64,000 bases of DNA, taken from NCBI RefSeq assembly GCF_013266755.1, contig NZ_JABRWJ010000001.1, positions 372,001 to 436,000 on the forward strand. The letters are read 5' to 3'. Made by a program: the position numbers and the translations under genes. The notes below the pieces were generated by a model. That model saw only the letters and a list, made by a program, of their open reading frames with translations. It did no database searches and was not told the DNA's origin. Source of the DNA: Pseudaquabacterium terrae. Lineage in GTDB: Bacteria > Pseudomonadota > Gammaproteobacteria > Burkholderiales > Burkholderiaceae_C. Shown piece after piece: positions 40,273 to 49,900 of the stretch; position 1 is the first letter of the stretch, and each line of letters begins with the position of its first letter.

Positions 40273-42396
40273 ATGAAACACCTGCATTCATCGCTGGCCG
40301 CCGGCGCGGCCGCCCTGCTGCTCACCGCCTGCGGCGGCAGCAATAACGACGACACGCCGCCGCCCGCCGCGGCGCCGCAGCTGAAGCTCGCGATCACCGC
40401 GACCGAGGACTTCGCCGGCAGCTACGGCACGGTCGGCGCCTACGAGAAGCTGACCGGCACGATCAGCGGCGAGGTCGATCCGAAGGACGCACGCAACCGC
40501 GTGATCCAGGACCTCGAGCTCGCGCCGGTCAATGCCAACGGCATGGTCGAGTACAAGGCCGACTTCGTGCTGCTGAAGCCGAAGGACATGAGCAAGGCTT
40601 CGGGCGTGCTGCGCTACGACGCGCCGAACCGCGGCAACATCCTGACGATGCTCAATCCCGTCGCGGCACCGAGCGACGCGGTGTACCTCGAGCGCGGCTA
40701 CGTGCTGCTGTATTCGGCCTGGCAGGGCGATGTGCCCAAGAGCACCCCGGCGCGGCTGACGGTGAGCGTGCCGGTGGCCAGGAACAAGGACGGCAGCGCG
40801 ATCACCGGCCCCTACCGCACCGAGCTCGTGCCGGCCGCGGCCACGCCGGTGATGGCGCTGCCCGGCGGCGTGTTCAACGGCACGATGATCCCGTACGAGC
40901 CAGCGAGCCTGGACAACACGCAGCCGGGTTATTCGCTGACCCGCCGCATCAACGAGACCGACCCGCGCATCGCGATCGCGCCCGCCGACTGGAAGTTCGC
41001 GGGCTGCGACGCCGGCGCGAATCCGTTCCCCGGCACGCCCGACGGCACGCGCATCTGCCTGAAGGGCGGGTTCGACCCGAAGTACCTGTACGAGCTGGTC
41101 TACGTCGCGAAGGACCCGAAGGTGATGGGCGTGGGCCTCGCGGCGCTGCGCGACACGGTGAGTTTCTTCCGCGGCGCGAGCGCCGACTCGGCCGGCAGTG
41201 CGAACCCGCTGGCCGGGCGCATCACGCACGTGCTCGGGCAGGGCACCTCGCAGTCGGGCAACGCGATGAAGACCTTCCTGCACCTGGGCTTCAACGAATC
41301 GCTGCGCGGCGGGCGCGTGTTCGACGGCCTGTACTCGCACGTCGCGGCGCGCCAGACGCATGTCAACACGCGCTTCGCGGTGCCGGGCGGCGGCGGCGGC
41401 CTGCGCACCGACCACACGGCGTTCGGCCAGACCGCGCCGCGCGGGCTGGCGAAGGACTACGCCGACGACGTGGCCGGACGCCAGGGCGGCGTGATGCAGC
41501 GCTGCGAGGCGAGCAGCACCTGCCCGAAGTTCGTGCTCGGCCTGTCGGGCACCGAGTTCTGGCAGCTGCAGGGCTCGCCGGTGCTGACCGACGCCTACGG
41601 CTGGCGCGACCTGCAGCAGCCCGCCAATGCGCGCGTCTACTACTACGCCAGCACGCAGCACGGCGGCCCCGGCGGCACCGCGAGCATCAACTACACGCCG
41701 GCGCGCAACGTCTACCCGGCCGGCACCGTGGTGCACTTCAACGACACCTTCCGCGCGCTCTTCGTCGCGCTGGAAGACTGGGTGGTGCGCGGCGTCGAAC
41801 CGCCGCCGAGCGCGGTGCCGCGCATCGCCGACGGCACGCTGGTGCGGCCGGAAGCGCTGCGCTTCCCGGCGATCAAGGGCCTGAGCTGGCCGGTCAACGG
41901 CGTCGCGACGCCGGTGCCCGACTTCCAGTACCTGGCGCGGCACAACGGCTTCCCGCTGTTCGACTTCGGGCCGAGCTACCGGCCGCAGGACGAGTCCGGC
42001 ATCGCCAGCATGCTGCCGCCGGCCTACCTGAACCGCGACTACGCGATCCTGGTGCCGCAGGTCGATGCGTCCACCGGGCTGACGAAGGCCGGCATCCGCA
42101 GCGTCGAGGCCCGCGTGCCGCTGGGCACCAGCGTCGAGTTCAACTACGTCGCCACGCCGGGCATCGTCGACCTGTCGAACCTGACCGGCGCCTTCCTGCC
42201 GTTCCACAAGACCCGTGCGGCGCGGCTGGCGGCGGGCGACGAGCGGCCGTCGCTCGAGGAGCTGTACGGCGACCAGGCCGGCTACGTGGCCGCCGTGCGG
42301 ACTGCGGCTGCGGCGCTGGTGGCTGAGCGCGTACTGCTGCAGCGCGACGCCGACCGCATCGTCGCGCAGGCGATCGCCAACCCGGTGCTGCCCTGA
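40273..42396 (+). CDS. Lipoprotein of the Abhydrolase_10 (alpha/beta hydrolase domain) family
   Basis: A 707-residue protein with a lipoprotein signal (AAGAAALLLTACGG, lipobox Cys near residue 20). The start at 40273 places MKH before the hydrophobic core; an ATG at 40267 overlapping the Bug stop is the alternative. The family motif GTSQSGNAMKTFLHLGFNES is present, with Ser328 as probable nucleophile. The protein has the large beta-rich architecture of the alpha/beta hydrolase domain (PF20091-like) group. It ends the AtuA-type operon and presumably opens an ester or lactone in the periplasm before uptake; this is inference. Confidence 0.82.
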   Translation: MKHLHSSLAAGAAALLLTACGGSNNDDTPPPAAAPQLKLAITATEDFAGSYGTVGAYEKLTGTISGEVDPKDARNRVIQDLELAPVNANGMVEYKADFVLLKPKDMSKASGVLRYDAPNRGNILTMLNPVAAPSDAVYLERGYVLLYSAWQGDVPKSTPARLTVSVPVARNKDGSAITGPYRTELVPAAATPVMALPGGVFNGTMIPYEPASLDNTQPGYSLTRRINETDPRIAIAPADWKFAGCDAGANPFPGTPDGTRICLKGGFDPKYLYELVYVAKDPKVMGVGLAALRDTVSFFRGASADSAGSANPLAGRITHVLGQGTSQSGNAMKTFLHLGFNESLRGGRVFDGLYSHVAARQTHVNTRFAVPGGGGGLRTDHTAFGQTAPRGLAKDYADDVAGRQGGVMQRCEASSTCPKFVLGLSGTEFWQLQGSPVLTDAYGWRDLQQPANARVYYYASTQHGGPGGTASINYTPARNVYPAGTVVHFNDTFRALFVALEDWVVRGVEPPPSAVPRIADGTLVRPEALRFPAIKGLSWPVNGVATPVPDFQYLARHNGFPLFDFGPSYRPQDESGIASMLPPAYLNRDYAILVPQVDASTGLTKAGIRSVEARVPLGTSVEFNYVATPGIVDLSNLTGAFLPFHKTRAARLAAGDERPSLEELYGDQAGYVAAVRTAAAALVAERVLLQRDADRIVAQAIANPVLP

Positions 42397-42402
42397 TCTT
42401 GG

Positions 42403-42428
42403 GCCGCGTGTCGTGCGCGACACGCGGC
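42403..42428. terminator. Strong hairpin between convergent hydrolase and BPSS1780-type genes
   Basis: GCCGCGTGTCG (42403-42413) pairs perfectly with CGACACGCGGC (42418-42428) across a TGCG loop. It fills the 37-base gap between two convergent stop codons and is probably a bidirectional terminator, though a T run is lacking. Confidence 0.65.
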
Positions 42429-42433
42429 TCGAC

Positions 42434-43165
42434 TCATGCGCCGAACAAGTCCTTGTACGCCACGTAGGCCGTCAGCAGCGTGACGGGGATCAGCACGATC
42501 CAGCCGAGGCCGAAGGGGATCGACGCGACGATCGCCGCGACGATGTAGATCACGCCCCAGAGCAGGAAGGGGACGATGTTCTTCAGGCTGGCGGCGAAGC
42601 TGGTCTTGATCGCGTCGACCGGCGACAGGTCGCGAAAGACAACCAGCGCCGGCGCGAACCAGATCGCCATCGAGACGACGAAGGCGAAGGCGAGGGACAG
42701 CAGCGCCACCAGCAGGCCGACGCCGAACCCCGCGGCCATGCCGCCGGCACTGCGGCTTGCGCCGCCGGCCGCCATGCCGAAGACCGCGCCGAAGCCGAGC
42801 ACGCCGACGACGATGCCGAAGACGATCGCCGCCGCCAGCAGCAGCGCGCCGATCACCAGCAGCGGCACGGCCTTCGACTGGAACGCCGCGAACAGGTCAG
42901 CCGGCTCGGGCGCCCCGCCGGCGTCGACCTTGCGCGCCGCGATCATCCAGCCGCCGACCAGGATCGGCGCCAGCAGGGCCGTCGCGATGCCGCCGAGGAA
43001 CGGGATAAAGGCGAGCACGATGAAGATCACCAGGAAGATCAGCGCCAGCACGATCCACATGCCGGCGTTCTTCATGAACATCGCCCACGCGTCGGTCCAC
43101 CAGGTGATGCCGCGTCCGGCTTCCACGCTGCGTGCTTCGACGCTGCCCTTGAATGTGTCGTCCAT
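42434..43165 (-). CDS. BPSS1780-family inner-membrane protein
   Basis: A 243-residue multi-pass membrane protein. Hydrophobic segments include MWIVLALIFLVIFIVLAFIP, TALLAPILVGGWMIAA, PLLVIGALLLAAAIVFGIVV and others, about six in total. The pattern DAWAMFMKNAGMWI near the start and DLSPVDAIKTSFAASLKN later are typical of this Burkholderiales family, which has no known function. The start at 43165 is chosen at MDDTFKGS; a longer frame extends into the hydrolase promoter region. Confidence 0.82.
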   Translation of the reverse strand: MDDTFKGSVEARSVEAGRGITWWTDAWAMFMKNAGMWIVLALIFLVIFIVLAFIPFLGGIATALLAPILVGGWMIAARKVDAGGAPEPADLFAAFQSKAVPLLVIGALLLAAAIVFGIVVGVLGFGAVFGMAAGGASRSAGGMAAGFGVGLLVALLSLAFAFVVSMAIWFAPALVVFRDLSPVDAIKTSFAASLKNIVPFLLWGVIYIVAAIVASIPFGLGWIVLIPVTLLTAYVAYKDLFGA

Positions 43166-43206
43166 CGTTGGCCTCCAGCCCTTGGGGTGCACAGGTGGCG
43201 GCGAGT

Positions 43207-43935
43207 CTAGCGCCCGGATGGGGCCGTGGCCTGCAACCAGTCGCGCAATACCTCGGTCACCGCCGCCGGTTGTTCGATCGCCGACAGGTGGCCGCAGTCC
43301 TCGATCACCGCGAGCTGCGCGTCCGGCACGCGCTCGGCCATCGCCTGGTGGTCGGCCAGCGGCGTGACGGCGTCCTGGCGGCCGCACAGCACCAAGGTCG
43401 GCACGTTCACCCGCTCCAGATCGGCCAGCGAATCGGGCCGGCCGAGCATCGCCGTCTGCTGGTTGCGCTGACCCAGCGCGCCGACCGAGCGCGCCATGTC
43501 GCCGAGCAGCGCCACCAGCGCCGGGTCCTGCTGGTGCGCCGGCAGCAGCCAGCGTTTCGGCAGCTCGGGGATCAGCGTGTCGAGGCCGCGCTGGCGCACG
43601 AGCTCGATGTCGGCGAGGCGGCCATCGCGTTTGGCCGGCGTGTCGGCCGCCGCGGTGGTGTCCATCAGCACCAGGCGCTCGATGCGCGGCAGCGCGCGGC
43701 GGATCACTTCGAAGGCGACATAACCGCCGAGCGACAGCCCGATCAGCGTGAAGCGCGGCGGCGCGGCGGCGAGCACGTGCTCGGCCATCGCGGCCATCGA
43801 GTCCTGGTCGCGCGGCACGATCACGCGGCAGCCATGGGTGTGATTCAGCGCCGCGGTCTGCGCGGCGAACAGGCGCTCGTCGGCCAGGTGGGCACAGAGG
43901 AAGACGAGAGTCGGGCGGTCGGCGCTGTTGTCCAT
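43207..43935 (-). CDS. Alpha/beta fold hydrolase
   Basis: A 242-residue serine hydrolase. The nucleophile elbow is LIGLSLGGYVAFE (Ser in GLSLG), the acid is likely the Asp in CGRQDAVTP and the base His is in EDCGHLSAIEQP. These match the MenH/BioH-like group of small hydrolases. The cytosolic protein begins at 43935 with a GGAGA Shine-Dalgarno. It is divergent from the molybdenum hydroxylase genes; a metabolic link is possible but not shown. Confidence 0.9.
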   Translation of the reverse strand: MDNSADRPTLVFLCAHLADERLFAAQTAALNHTHGCRVIVPRDQDSMAAMAEHVLAAAPPRFTLIGLSLGGYVAFEVIRRALPRIERLVLMDTTAAADTPAKRDGRLADIELVRQRGLDTLIPELPKRWLLPAHQQDPALVALLGDMARSVGALGQRNQQTAMLGRPDSLADLERVNVPTLVLCGRQDAVTPLADHQAMAERVPDAQLAVIEDCGHLSAIEQPAAVTEVLRDWLQATAPSGR

Positions 43936-44093
43936 AGGGTTCTCCAGGAAGACGCTTTCGGGTCCGGCAATCGTCACGCCCGGCGCAGCCAAAGACAAAG
44001 CCCCAGTACGAATGCGGTTGCTTCGCGTGGCCCTTGCGGCGTCGTGGTCACGACGGACACTCGCCGCCTTCCTCCTCCCGCCACTGAAACGCA

Positions 44094-44570
44094 ATGAGCA
44101 CCACCCTGAAGCTGAACGGCAAGCCGGTGACGGTAAAGGCCGATCCTTCCACGCCCATCCTGTGGGCGCTGCGAGACGAGCTGGGCATGACCGGCACCAA
44201 GTTCGGCTGCGGCGCCGCGCTCTGCGGCGCCTGCACCGTGCACCTGAATGGCGCGGCCATCCGCTCCTGCGTCACGCCGATCTCGGCCGCCGTCGGCGCC
44301 GACCTGCGCACCATCGAGGCCCAGGGCGGCGACCGCGTCGGCAGGGCGGTGATCGACGCCTGGGTCAAGCACGACGTCGCGCAATGCGGCTACTGCCAGA
44401 GCGGCCAGGTGATGAGCGCCGTCGCGCTGCTGAAGGCCAACAAGAAACCCAGCGACGCCGACATCGACAGCGCGATGGCCGGCAACATCTGCCGCTGCGG
44501 TACCTATCAGCGCATCAGAGCGGCCGTCAAGGACGCTGCCGGAACGCTGGGCAACGGGAGCGTCGCATGA
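44094..44570 (+). CDS. [2Fe-2S] subunit of an isoquinoline 1-oxidoreductase-type molybdenum hydroxylase
   Basis: A 158-residue two-cluster ferredoxin subunit. The plant-type cluster Cys lie in KFGCGAALCGACTVHLNG plus a later Cys (IRSCVTP). The second, hydroxylase-specific cluster is formed by QCGYCQSGQVM and NICRCGTYQRI. This is the electron-transfer subunit of the xanthine oxidase family. Its stop overlaps the large subunit by ATGA, a stable two-subunit arrangement without an FAD subunit, as in isoquinoline oxidoreductase and related periplasmic aldehyde dehydrogenases. Confidence 0.92.
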   Translation: MSTTLKLNGKPVTVKADPSTPILWALRDELGMTGTKFGCGAALCGACTVHLNGAAIRSCVTPISAAVGADLRTIEAQGGDRVGRAVIDAWVKHDVAQCGYCQSGQVMSAVALLKANKKPSDADIDSAMAGNICRCGTYQRIRAAVKDAAGTLGNGSVA

Positions 44571-46789
44571 TCACCGACAAGCTGCTGCGCGCCGCGCAGC
44601 CCGCTGCGCCGCAAGGCCTGACCCGCCGCCAGTTCGCGACGATGACGATCGGCGGCAGCGTCGGCCTGGCGCTGCTGCCGCTGGGCGCGCTGGCGCAGCA
44701 GGCGGCCAAGCTGCCGCCGGGCCAGAACCCGACCGAGCAGCCGGCGGCCTTCGTGACGATCGGCCGCGACGGCCTCGTCACCGTGCTGTGCAACCGCATG
44801 GACATGGGCCAGGGCATCGAGACCGCGCTGGCGATGGTCTGCGCCGAGGAGCTCGGCGCCGACTGGGCCTCCGTGCGCACCGGCTTCGGTGATGCGCGGC
44901 CCAATTACATCGACCCGGCCTTCGGCATGCACCTGACCGGCGGCTCGAACTCGATCAAGAACAGCTATACGCAGTACCGCGAGCTCGGGGCACGCACGCG
45001 CGCGATGCTGATCGCCGCGGCGGCCGAGCAATGGAACGTGCCGGCGAGCTCATTGACGGCCGAGAACGGCTTTGTCAAGGGCGCCGGCAAGTCGGCCCCC
45101 TACGGCAACCTGTTCGATGCCGCGATGAAGCAGCCGATTCCCGAGAAGGTGGCGCTGAAGGATCCGAAGGATTTCAGAATAGTCGGCAAGCCGACCGGCC
45201 TGAAGGTCTCGCGCGCCAAGTCCAGCGGCCAGCAGGGCTACGGCATGGACGTCAAGCTGCCCGGCCTGCTGGTCGCGGTGATCGCCCATCCGCCGGTGTT
45301 CGGCGCCAAGCCCAAGGGCTTCGATGCCGCGGCGGCGCAGAAGGTCGCCGGCGTGCGCGCGGTGCTGCCGGTCGAGCTCGACCGCGGCGCGCGCGGTGTC
45401 GCGGTGATCGCCTCCGGCTACTGGCCCGCGAAGACCGCGCGCGAGGCGCTGAAGATCGACTGGGACTCAAGCGGGCTCGAGAAGGTCGACACGGCGAAGC
45501 AGCTGGCGCAGTACCGCGAGCTCGCGAAGTCCGGCGGCAACCTGGCGCCGAACCCGAACCTGCGGGGCGATGTTTCCAAGCTCGCCGATGCGCCGCACAA
45601 GCTCAGCGCCGAGTTCGTCTTCCCGTACCTGAACCACGCGCAGATGGAGCCGCTGGCCTGCACGGTGAACCTGAAGGCCGACCGCTGCGACATCTACACC
45701 GCCTCGCAGATGCCCGGCATCGACGCGATGGCGATCGCCAAGTCGACCGGATTGAAGCCCGAGCAGGTGCGCATCCACGTGCAAATGGGCGGCGGCGGCT
45801 TCGGCCGGCGCGCGGTGCCGAGCTCGGAGTACCTGCTCGAATCGGTGGCCGTGGCCAAGGCGCTGGCCGCCGCCGGCAAGGCCGCGCCGGTGAAGGTGAT
45901 CTGGAGCCGCGAGGACGACCTGCGCGCCGGCTACTACCGGCCGTTCACCGTGCACCGTGCCGAGATCGGCCACGACGCGCAAGGCAACGTGCTGGCCTGG
46001 GACCACCGCATCGTCACGCAGAGCATCGTCGGCGGCACGCCGTTCGAGGCTTTCATGGTCAAGGAAGGGGTCGACGACACTGCCTTCGAAGGCATGCGCG
46101 ACCCGTACAAGCTGCCGATGCGCGTGGCGGTGCACCACCCGAAGGTCAACGTGCCGGTGCTGTGGTGGCGCTCGGTCGGCTCGACGCACACCGCCTTCGT
46201 GATGGAGACGCTGGTCGACGAGATCGCCGAGGCGACGAAGCAGGACCCGGTGGCCTACCGGCTGAAGCTGATGGGCGACGGCGCCGAGCACGCGCGCCAC
46301 CGCGCGGCATTGCAGCTGGCCGTGACCGAAGCGGGTTACGGCAAGAAGACACTGCCCGCCGGCATGCAGTGGGGCGTGGCGGTGCACGAGAGCTTCGAGT
46401 CGGTGGTGGCCTATGTCGTCGAGGCCGGCATCAAGGACGGCAAGCCGGTGATCGGCCAGGTCACCGCCGGCGTGCATTGCAACTTCTGCATCAACCCCCG
46501 CACTGTCGAAGCGCAGGTGATGGGGGCCGCGGTGATGGCGTTGTCGACGACGCTGCCCGGCGCGGCGATCACCTTCAAGGACGGCGTCGTCGAGCAGAGC
46601 AACTTCGGCGACTATCCCGTCGCGCGCATGACCGACACGCCGAAGATCGCCGTGCACATCGTGCCGAGCAACGATCCGCCGAAGGGCATGGGCGAGCCGG
46701 GATTGCCGCCGTTCGCGCCGGCGCTGGCCAATGCGCTGCGGCGCGCGGGGGCCAAGCCGGTGCGCGAGTTGCCGTTCAAGCTGGCGTGA
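44567..46789 (+). CDS. Molybdopterin-binding large subunit (isoquinoline 1-oxidoreductase beta / aldehyde dehydrogenase type)
   Basis: A 740-residue subunit with a twin-arginine signal (LTRRQFATMTIGGSVGLALL), so it is exported folded with its cofactor. Segments typical of the IorB group are MDMGQGIETALAMV, LTGGSNSIKNSYTQ, VQMGGGGFGRRAVPS and the final PPKGMGEPGLPPFAPALANA, which carries the catalytic Glu. Electrons probably leave through the partner [2Fe-2S] subunit to a cytochrome. The substrate may be an N-heterocycle or an aldehyde; sequence alone does not decide. Confidence 0.92.
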   Translation: MITDKLLRAAQPAAPQGLTRRQFATMTIGGSVGLALLPLGALAQQAAKLPPGQNPTEQPAAFVTIGRDGLVTVLCNRMDMGQGIETALAMVCAEELGADWASVRTGFGDARPNYIDPAFGMHLTGGSNSIKNSYTQYRELGARTRAMLIAAAAEQWNVPASSLTAENGFVKGAGKSAPYGNLFDAAMKQPIPEKVALKDPKDFRIVGKPTGLKVSRAKSSGQQGYGMDVKLPGLLVAVIAHPPVFGAKPKGFDAAAAQKVAGVRAVLPVELDRGARGVAVIASGYWPAKTAREALKIDWDSSGLEKVDTAKQLAQYRELAKSGGNLAPNPNLRGDVSKLADAPHKLSAEFVFPYLNHAQMEPLACTVNLKADRCDIYTASQMPGIDAMAIAKSTGLKPEQVRIHVQMGGGGFGRRAVPSSEYLLESVAVAKALAAAGKAAPVKVIWSREDDLRAGYYRPFTVHRAEIGHDAQGNVLAWDHRIVTQSIVGGTPFEAFMVKEGVDDTAFEGMRDPYKLPMRVAVHHPKVNVPVLWWRSVGSTHTAFVMETLVDEIAEATKQDPVAYRLKLMGDGAEHARHRAALQLAVTEAGYGKKTLPAGMQWGVAVHESFESVVAYVVEAGIKDGKPVIGQVTAGVHCNFCINPRTVEAQVMGAAVMALSTTLPGAAITFKDGVVEQSNFGDYPVARMTDTPKIAVHIVPSNDPPKGMGEPGLPPFAPALANALRRAGAKPVRELPFKLA

Positions 46790-46875
46790 AACGCGGCAAG
46801 CGAGGCGGAGAGTGAAAGCGCGTACATGCTCTGGGAAAACGCGTATCGGCACTGAACAGGTGCTTTGAGTAATAC

Positions 46876-46906
46876 CTCGTAATTTGCTCGTAACCCGCCG
46901 GTTACG
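46876..46906. promoter_or_regulatory. CTCGTAA direct repeats and adjoining inverted repeat
   Basis: CTCGTAA occurs at 46876-46882 and 46887-46893, 11 bases apart, and the second copy overlaps a hairpin CGTAACC/GGTTACG (46889-46895 and 46900-46906). The segment is unusually AT-rich for this window and lies about 80 bases before the discoidin/di-haem gene. It is likely the regulatory region of that gene. Confidence 0.45.
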
Positions 46907-46986
46907 GCTGCGCCATACCCCTGGTGCGTTCCCCACAATCGCGCCCACGCCGCCGAGGGGGCGGTCGTTGGGACGAGGGGGAATCG

Positions 46987-49900
46987 ATGTTTGCAGTGGA
47001 TTCGTCGCGCCGGTCGCCGGCGCGAAGCGGCCGCTTGGGTGCTGCCCTGGTCTTGCTGCTGTCACTGGTGTCGAGCGGCTGCGGCGGCGGCGCAGCGGAT
47101 GACTCATCGACGCAGGCCGACGCGCAGCGACAGCCGCAGGCCGTGGCGGCCGCTGCCGAGGCGGCGCCGAGCGCCGAGCGCCCGCTGGTGCCGCTGTCGG
47201 CGAAGGCCTCGGCCATCGAGCGCGGCGACCTCGGGCCCGAGAAGGCGATCGACGGCAACACCGCCACGCGCTGGTCGAGCGCCTTCACCGACGACCAGTG
47301 GCTGAGCCTGGACTTCGGCGCGCGCGTCAGCTTCAGCCGCGTGCAGATCCAGTGGGAAGCGGCGCATGCCAAGGCCTACGAGCTGCAGGCCTCGGACGAC
47401 GGCGTCAGCTGGTCGACGCTACGCGCCGTGCCGAGCAGCAGCGGCGGCAGCGAGACGCTGTCGGCGCTGGCCGGCAGCGGCCGCCACCTGCGCATCAAGG
47501 GCCTGCAGCGCGCGACGCCCTATGGCTACTCGATCTTCGAGATCCAGGCCTTCGGCACGGCGGCCGGCGATCCGCCGCCACCGCCGCCGCCACCCCCCGA
47601 GCCGCCGACGCAGCCGCCGACGCCCCCCGGCGTGCTGAAGCCGGTCGCCGCACTGGCCTCGGGCGCCGAGCGCTCGACGATGTCCGCCGACAAGGCGATC
47701 GACGGCGACCCGAGCACCCGTTGGTCGAGCGCGTTCAACGACCAGCAGTGGATCCAGTTCGACCTCGGCATGCGCCAGACCATCGGCGCGGTCAAGCTGC
47801 AGTGGCAGAACGCGCATGCCGCGGCCTACCTGCTGCAGGTGTCCGACGACGGCGTGTCGTGGAAGACGATCCTGACGGTCGACCCGAGCGCCGGCGGCAT
47901 CGAAGAGTGGTATCACCTGAATGCAGCGGGTCGCTACCTGCGCATCCACGGCCTGCGGCGCGCGACGGCGTACGGCTACTCGCTGTGGGAGGTGACCATC
48001 CTCGGCCCCGAGGCGGTCGTGTCGCGGCCGCCATCCCCGCCGTATGCCGAGCCGGCGCCGGGCGCGCAGCCGGTGGCGCTGTACCGCGAGCCGCTGCCGC
48101 CGATCGAGACCATCCAGCAGGTCGAGCCCGACGGCACGCTGGTGACCTTCATGGGCGCACGCTCGCACGAGCGCCATGCCCGCGAGCGCGGCGAAGACTG
48201 GACCGAGGCGGACAAAGGCCCGGGCCGCTACTTGAGCTTCCCGGCGCGCTACTTCCGCAACCGCACCTTCGGCATCGAGATCCGCGACACGATTCCCGCC
48301 GGCGGCAAGACGATCGAGTTCTGGCTGCACAACCCCGACCACGACCACGACGGCACCACCTTCAGCCTGTTCCGCAACGTGCTGAATCCGGAGGTGCGCG
48401 ACTACGGCTGGTCGCTCAACGGCGGCTTCACGCACGGCAGCCCGTCGTCGCACTTCTGCCCGAAGGGCCAGCGCCTGTGCAAGCTGGTGGTCTCGAGCAA
48501 CTGGTCGACCAGCCCGCACAGCCCGCTGAAGATCGGCGACCGCATCGAACTGGCGCCGGCGCCGTTCCTCGCGCGGCCCACCGCCGATGGCGGCGGCGCG
48601 CGCTACTACTCGGCCGAGTCGCTGTACGTCGTCGGCAGGGGCCTGCGGCCGTGGATCGGCGTCGAGCCGCGGCTCGACTCGGCACCGCTGCCGGACGAAA
48701 CGCTGTCGGGCGGGCTCGGCTCGGTCTCGTACAACTATTCCGACGAAGCCTTCCGCATGTTCCAGCAGATGTTCAACAACATCGGCATGCGCAATGCGCA
48801 GCGCTGGGTCGAAGGGCGGCGGCTGTTGCATACCTCGTTCGTCACCGGCCGCCATTCGGAGCATGTCAACGACAACGGCGTCTACGAACCGGCCGTGGGC
48901 AAGGCGGGGCCGAGCTTCAACAAGGCCGCCTGCATCGAATGCCACACGCTCAACGGCCGCAGCCCGGCGCTCGCGCTCGGCCAGCGGCCCGATGCGATGT
49001 CGGTGCTGACCGGCACGGTCGGCGCCGATGGCAAGCGCCGGCCCGACCCGGTCTACGGCGGCAACGTGCAGCTCAACGGCAGCGCCGATGCGCTGCACCG
49101 CCGCATCAGCGTCACGCGCTTCGAGACCGAGACCCGCGTGCTGCCGGACGGCCAGCGGATCGAGCTGCGCAAGCCGGTGCTCGATTTCAGCGGCGGCGGC
49201 GCGTTGCCGCAGACCTTCTCGCTGCGCGCGGCGATGCCACTGATCGGGCTCGGGCTGCTGGAGGCGGTGCCCGACGAAGCGATCCTCGCCCGCGCCGATC
49301 CCGACGACCTGAACGGCGACGGCATCCGCGGCATCGCCAACATCGTCTTCGATGGCGAGAGCACGCAGCCGCGGCTCGGCCGCTTCGGCTGGAAGGCATC
49401 GAAGGCCAGCATCCGGCAGCAGGTGGCGACCGCGCTGCTGCGCGACATGGGCGTGACGACGCCGGTGTTTCCGCGCAAGTCCTGCCAGTACACCGAGCTC
49501 GATTGCCGCCGGCCCGATGGCAGCGCGCCCGGCGTCAGCGAGGCCGAGCTGACGCGGCTGACGCAGTACCTGGCGCTGCTGGCGGTGCCGGCGCAGCGCA
49601 GCCTGCGCAGCGGCTTCCCGACCGGTGCGGTGGTGCTGAAGGAGCACGACGTCAACCCGGCGCAGATCCAGCGCGGCCGCACGCTGTTCGGCCAGGCCAA
49701 CTGCATCGGCTGCCACACGCCGGAGCTGCGCACCGGCGCCAACCACCCGTTCGCCGAGCTGCGCGGCCAGACGATCCGCCCGTACACCGACCTGCTGCTG
49801 CACGACTTGGGGCCGAAGCTGGCCGACACGCTGGGCGAAGCGCGCGCAACCGGGCGCCACTGGCGCACGCCGCCGCTGTGGGGCATCGGGCTGACGCCTT

